Position numbers and translations under genes: made by a program | Origin: Salvelinus alpinus | Lineage: Eukaryota; Chordata; Actinopteri; Salmoniformes; Salmonidae | Assembly: GCF_045679555.1 (NCBI RefSeq) | Contig: NC_092090.1 | Location: 33,840,731 to 33,904,730, forward strand | DNA: 64,000 nucleotides | Reading direction: 5' to 3' | The notes under the pieces: generated by a model | Databases searched by the model: none | Seen by the model: the letters and a program-made list of their open reading frames with translations, nothing else | Told to the model about the DNA's origin: nothing | Shown here: piece by piece, positions 61,650-64,000 of the stretch | Position numbering within the stretch: position 1 is the stretch's first letter | Layout: every line of letters starts with the position of its first letter

Positions 61650-62629
61650 CTCTGGGATGGATTTGAGTGTCTGCGCCTAAGTAACATTTCCCCCTCCAAC
61701 GTTCTACAGCTGTTTGATCACTAAAGTTACATGTCCCTAGTTTAACATTTTAGCAATGTGTTATGTAAGCAGCACCTTTTTACACCCCCCTCAACTAGAC
61801 CTTTATTTAGCCCCTATCCAGATTTAAGAAGTAAAGTCTGTATTAGTACCCAGTGTCATGTTTCCCTAGAAATGCATGGTGGAATGCAGCTGCTTGTCTT
61901 CGAACTCCAGCAGTGTTCCAATTTTAGCAGTGGCTCTAGAGATAGTAGAAGGATGGTAGGTAGTGGGGCTGCACAATTTGGGAAAAAATCTTAATATACA
62001 TTTTTTGGGGGCCAGATATTGCAATTGTGATTTTGGGTGAAAACGTGGTAATTCCATCAGACATGTTTAAAACACGTGTCCGGGTAGAAAACATCACTTC
62101 TAAAATGAGATGAGTTAATACATACTGTGCTAACTGAATACAAAAACCAAATTAAGCTAATGTTTTCCAGCATTGTTATACATAGGTTTGTTAATATGTA
62201 GGTGTAGTAATCATAATTTAACATGATCATCAAATATAGCAGGGTTCTTTAACTGGCGAGTCAGATTTGGCTTGCAGGTGGTTTCGTTTGAGCCCCATAA
62301 AATTACAATTTTCATTGTTGAACATAGACTAAAAATACCAGGTAATCAGCTCCAAGTGATTTTAATTTAGGACATATTTTTCCCAAGTATTCCCACCCAT
62401 AATAGAGATGTGATCATATACAAATGTAAACAAAGTTTGAAATTGTTTTAGTCAAATATTATATTTTTTGAGCTTCTTATGGTTAATTTGCAGTCTACAA
62501 ATTATTTGTAATTATGTTCTTGCCCCCTGACCATCCACTCAAGAAAAAATCACCCTGTGGCTGAATCTAGTTGATGATCCTTGAAATATAGTGTGCTTTA
62601 AGCGTAGCATGTTGTTCATTTAACCTCAC
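61650..62629 (+). other. CTDSPL2 intron 2, no gene
   Basis: AT-rich non-coding sequence without recognised elements. Confidence 0.5.
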
Positions 62630-64000
62630 TAGGGTATTTGGGACGGTAGCGTCCCACCTCGTCAACAGCCAGTGAAACTGCAGGGCGCCAAATTCAAAAC
62701 AACAGAAATCCCATTTCAATTCCTCAAACATACAAGTATTTTACACCATTTTAAAGATACACTTGTTGTAAATCCAGCCACAGTGTTCGATTTCAAAAAG
62801 GTTTTACGACGAAAGCACACCAAACGATTGTTAGGTCAGAGCCAAGTCACAGAAAAAGACAGCTATTTTTCCAGCCAAAGAGAGGAGTAACAAAAAGCAG
62901 AAATGGAGATAAAATTAATCACTAACCTTTGATGATCTTCATCAGATGACACTCATAGGACTTCATGTTACACAATACATGTATGTTTTGTTCGGTAAAG
63001 TTCATATTTATATCCAAAAATTTAGGCGGGACGCTACTGTCTCGCTTGGCCAAAGGCCAGAGAAAATGCAGAGTGCCAAATTAAAAAAAAAATACTATAA
63101 AAATCAAACTTTCATTAAATCACACATGAAAGATACCAAATTAAGGCTACACTGGTTGTGAATCCAGCCAACGTGTCAGAATTCAAATAGGCTTTTCGGC
63201 GAAAGCAAACGATGCTATTATCTGAGGATAGCACCATAGTAAACAAAGCGAGAGAAGCATATTTCAACCCTGCAGGCGCGACACAAAACGCAGAAATAAA
63301 AAATATAATTATTGCCTTACCTTTGACGAGCTTCTGTTGTTGGCACTCCAATATGTCCCATAAACATCACAAATGGTCCTTTTGTTCGATTTAATTCCGG
63401 CGATATATATATATCCAAAATGTCCATTTTATTTGGTGCGTTTGATCCAGAAAAACACCGGTTCCATCTTGTGAAACGTGACTACAAAATATCTCAAAGG
63501 TTACCTGTAAACTTTGCCAAAACATTTCAAACTACTTTTGTAATACACCTTTTAGGTATTTTTTTACATAAATAATCGATAAAATTGAAGACGGGATGAT
63601 CTGTGTTCAATACAGGATTAAAACAAACTGTAGCTAGCTTTCTGGTCACGCGCCTCTAACAAACAGGACACTTCGAGTGACCCTCGTTCAAGATGGCCGT
63701 ACTTCATTACACAAAGGAATAACCTCAACCAATTTCTAAAGACTGTTGACATCCAGTGGAAGCGGTAGGAACTGCAAGAAGGTCCCTTAGAAATCTGGAT
63801 TCCCAATGAAAATACATTGACCTCAACAACAACAAAAATCTGAATGGTTTGTCCTCGGGGTTTCGCCTGTTAAATAAGTTCTGTTATACTCCCAGACATG
63901 ATTTAAACAGTTTTAGAAACTTCAGTCTTTTCTATCCAAATCTACTAATAATATGCATCTCTTCTGGGGATGAGTAGCTGGCAGTTTAATTTGAGCATGC
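62630..64000 (-). repeat. Common salmonid interspersed repeat, internally duplicated, runs off the edge
   Basis: Two diverged tandem units: about 62632-63020 and 63024 onward. Shared blocks include GTAAATCCAGCCACAG / GTGAATCCAGCCAACG, TTTTACGACGAAAGCA / TTTTCGGCGAAAGCA and CTAACCTTTGATGATCTTC / CTTACCTTTGACGAGCTTC. I recognise it as a very abundant salmonid repeat whose copies often carry both unit types. No coding function is evident. Orientation is relative to the usual consensus, from memory. Confidence 0.7.

Overview
The window is vertebrate nuclear DNA, almost certainly from a salmonid fish. Three multi-exon genes with vertebrate splice signals and long introns sit in a dense field of repeats: Tc1-like elements of the family that Sleeping Beauty was derived from, jockey-type LINEs, a tRNA-derived SINE, MITEs and a Ty3/gypsy element. 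There is one 100-N assembly gap (6979-7078). No prokaryotic operons, CRISPR arrays or phage genes are visible.

Layout. 1-6850: a Ty3/gypsy LTR retrotransposon on the minus strand, with gag and pol both open. pol runs off the left edge of the window. A tRNA-His primer-binding site abuts the LTR. 8178-22374 (+): the last seven coding exons of an ENTREP/FAM189-family gene (probably ENTREP2/FAM189A1), ending in a stop codon and poly(A) signal. Its introns hold a Tc1 fragment, a SINE, a LINE fragment and a Tc1 element nested inside a second Tc1-like element. 22.9-37.6 kb: intergenic repeat field. It holds a 3-kb inverted-repeat pair, a LINE ORF1 relic, a LINE with endonuclease and RT inserted into a MITE-like repeat, a second LINE split by a full-length Tc1, and a TTAA-flanked MITE. 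37631-48012 (+): GOLM2 (CASC4), apparently complete in ten coding exons. 49949-51394: another Tc1-like element. 52.7 kb to the right edge (+): the 5' end of CTDSPL2, with a probable non-coding first exon and the first coding exon at 61337-61527. The window ends inside a common salmonid repeat.

ENTREP2, GOLM2 and CTDSPL2 lie in the same orientation. From memory, all three human orthologues are on chromosome 15 (GOLM2 and CTDSPL2 adjacent), which fits conserved synteny. The genes do not form a pathway. ENTREP proteins are endosomal membrane adaptors with PPxY motifs, GOLM2 is a Golgi type II membrane protein, and CTDSPL2 is a phosphatase.

I found no convincing undescribed biological system. 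The observations most worth checking are the fully open gypsy element with its -1 gag/pol arrangement, a degenerate 2A-like motif in a LINE, two long near-perfect hairpins and one MITE in gene introns, an exon-end/donor segment copied into its own intron, and a five-tract G4 motif in an ENTREP2 coding exon. All calls come from reading the sequence. No database search was run.
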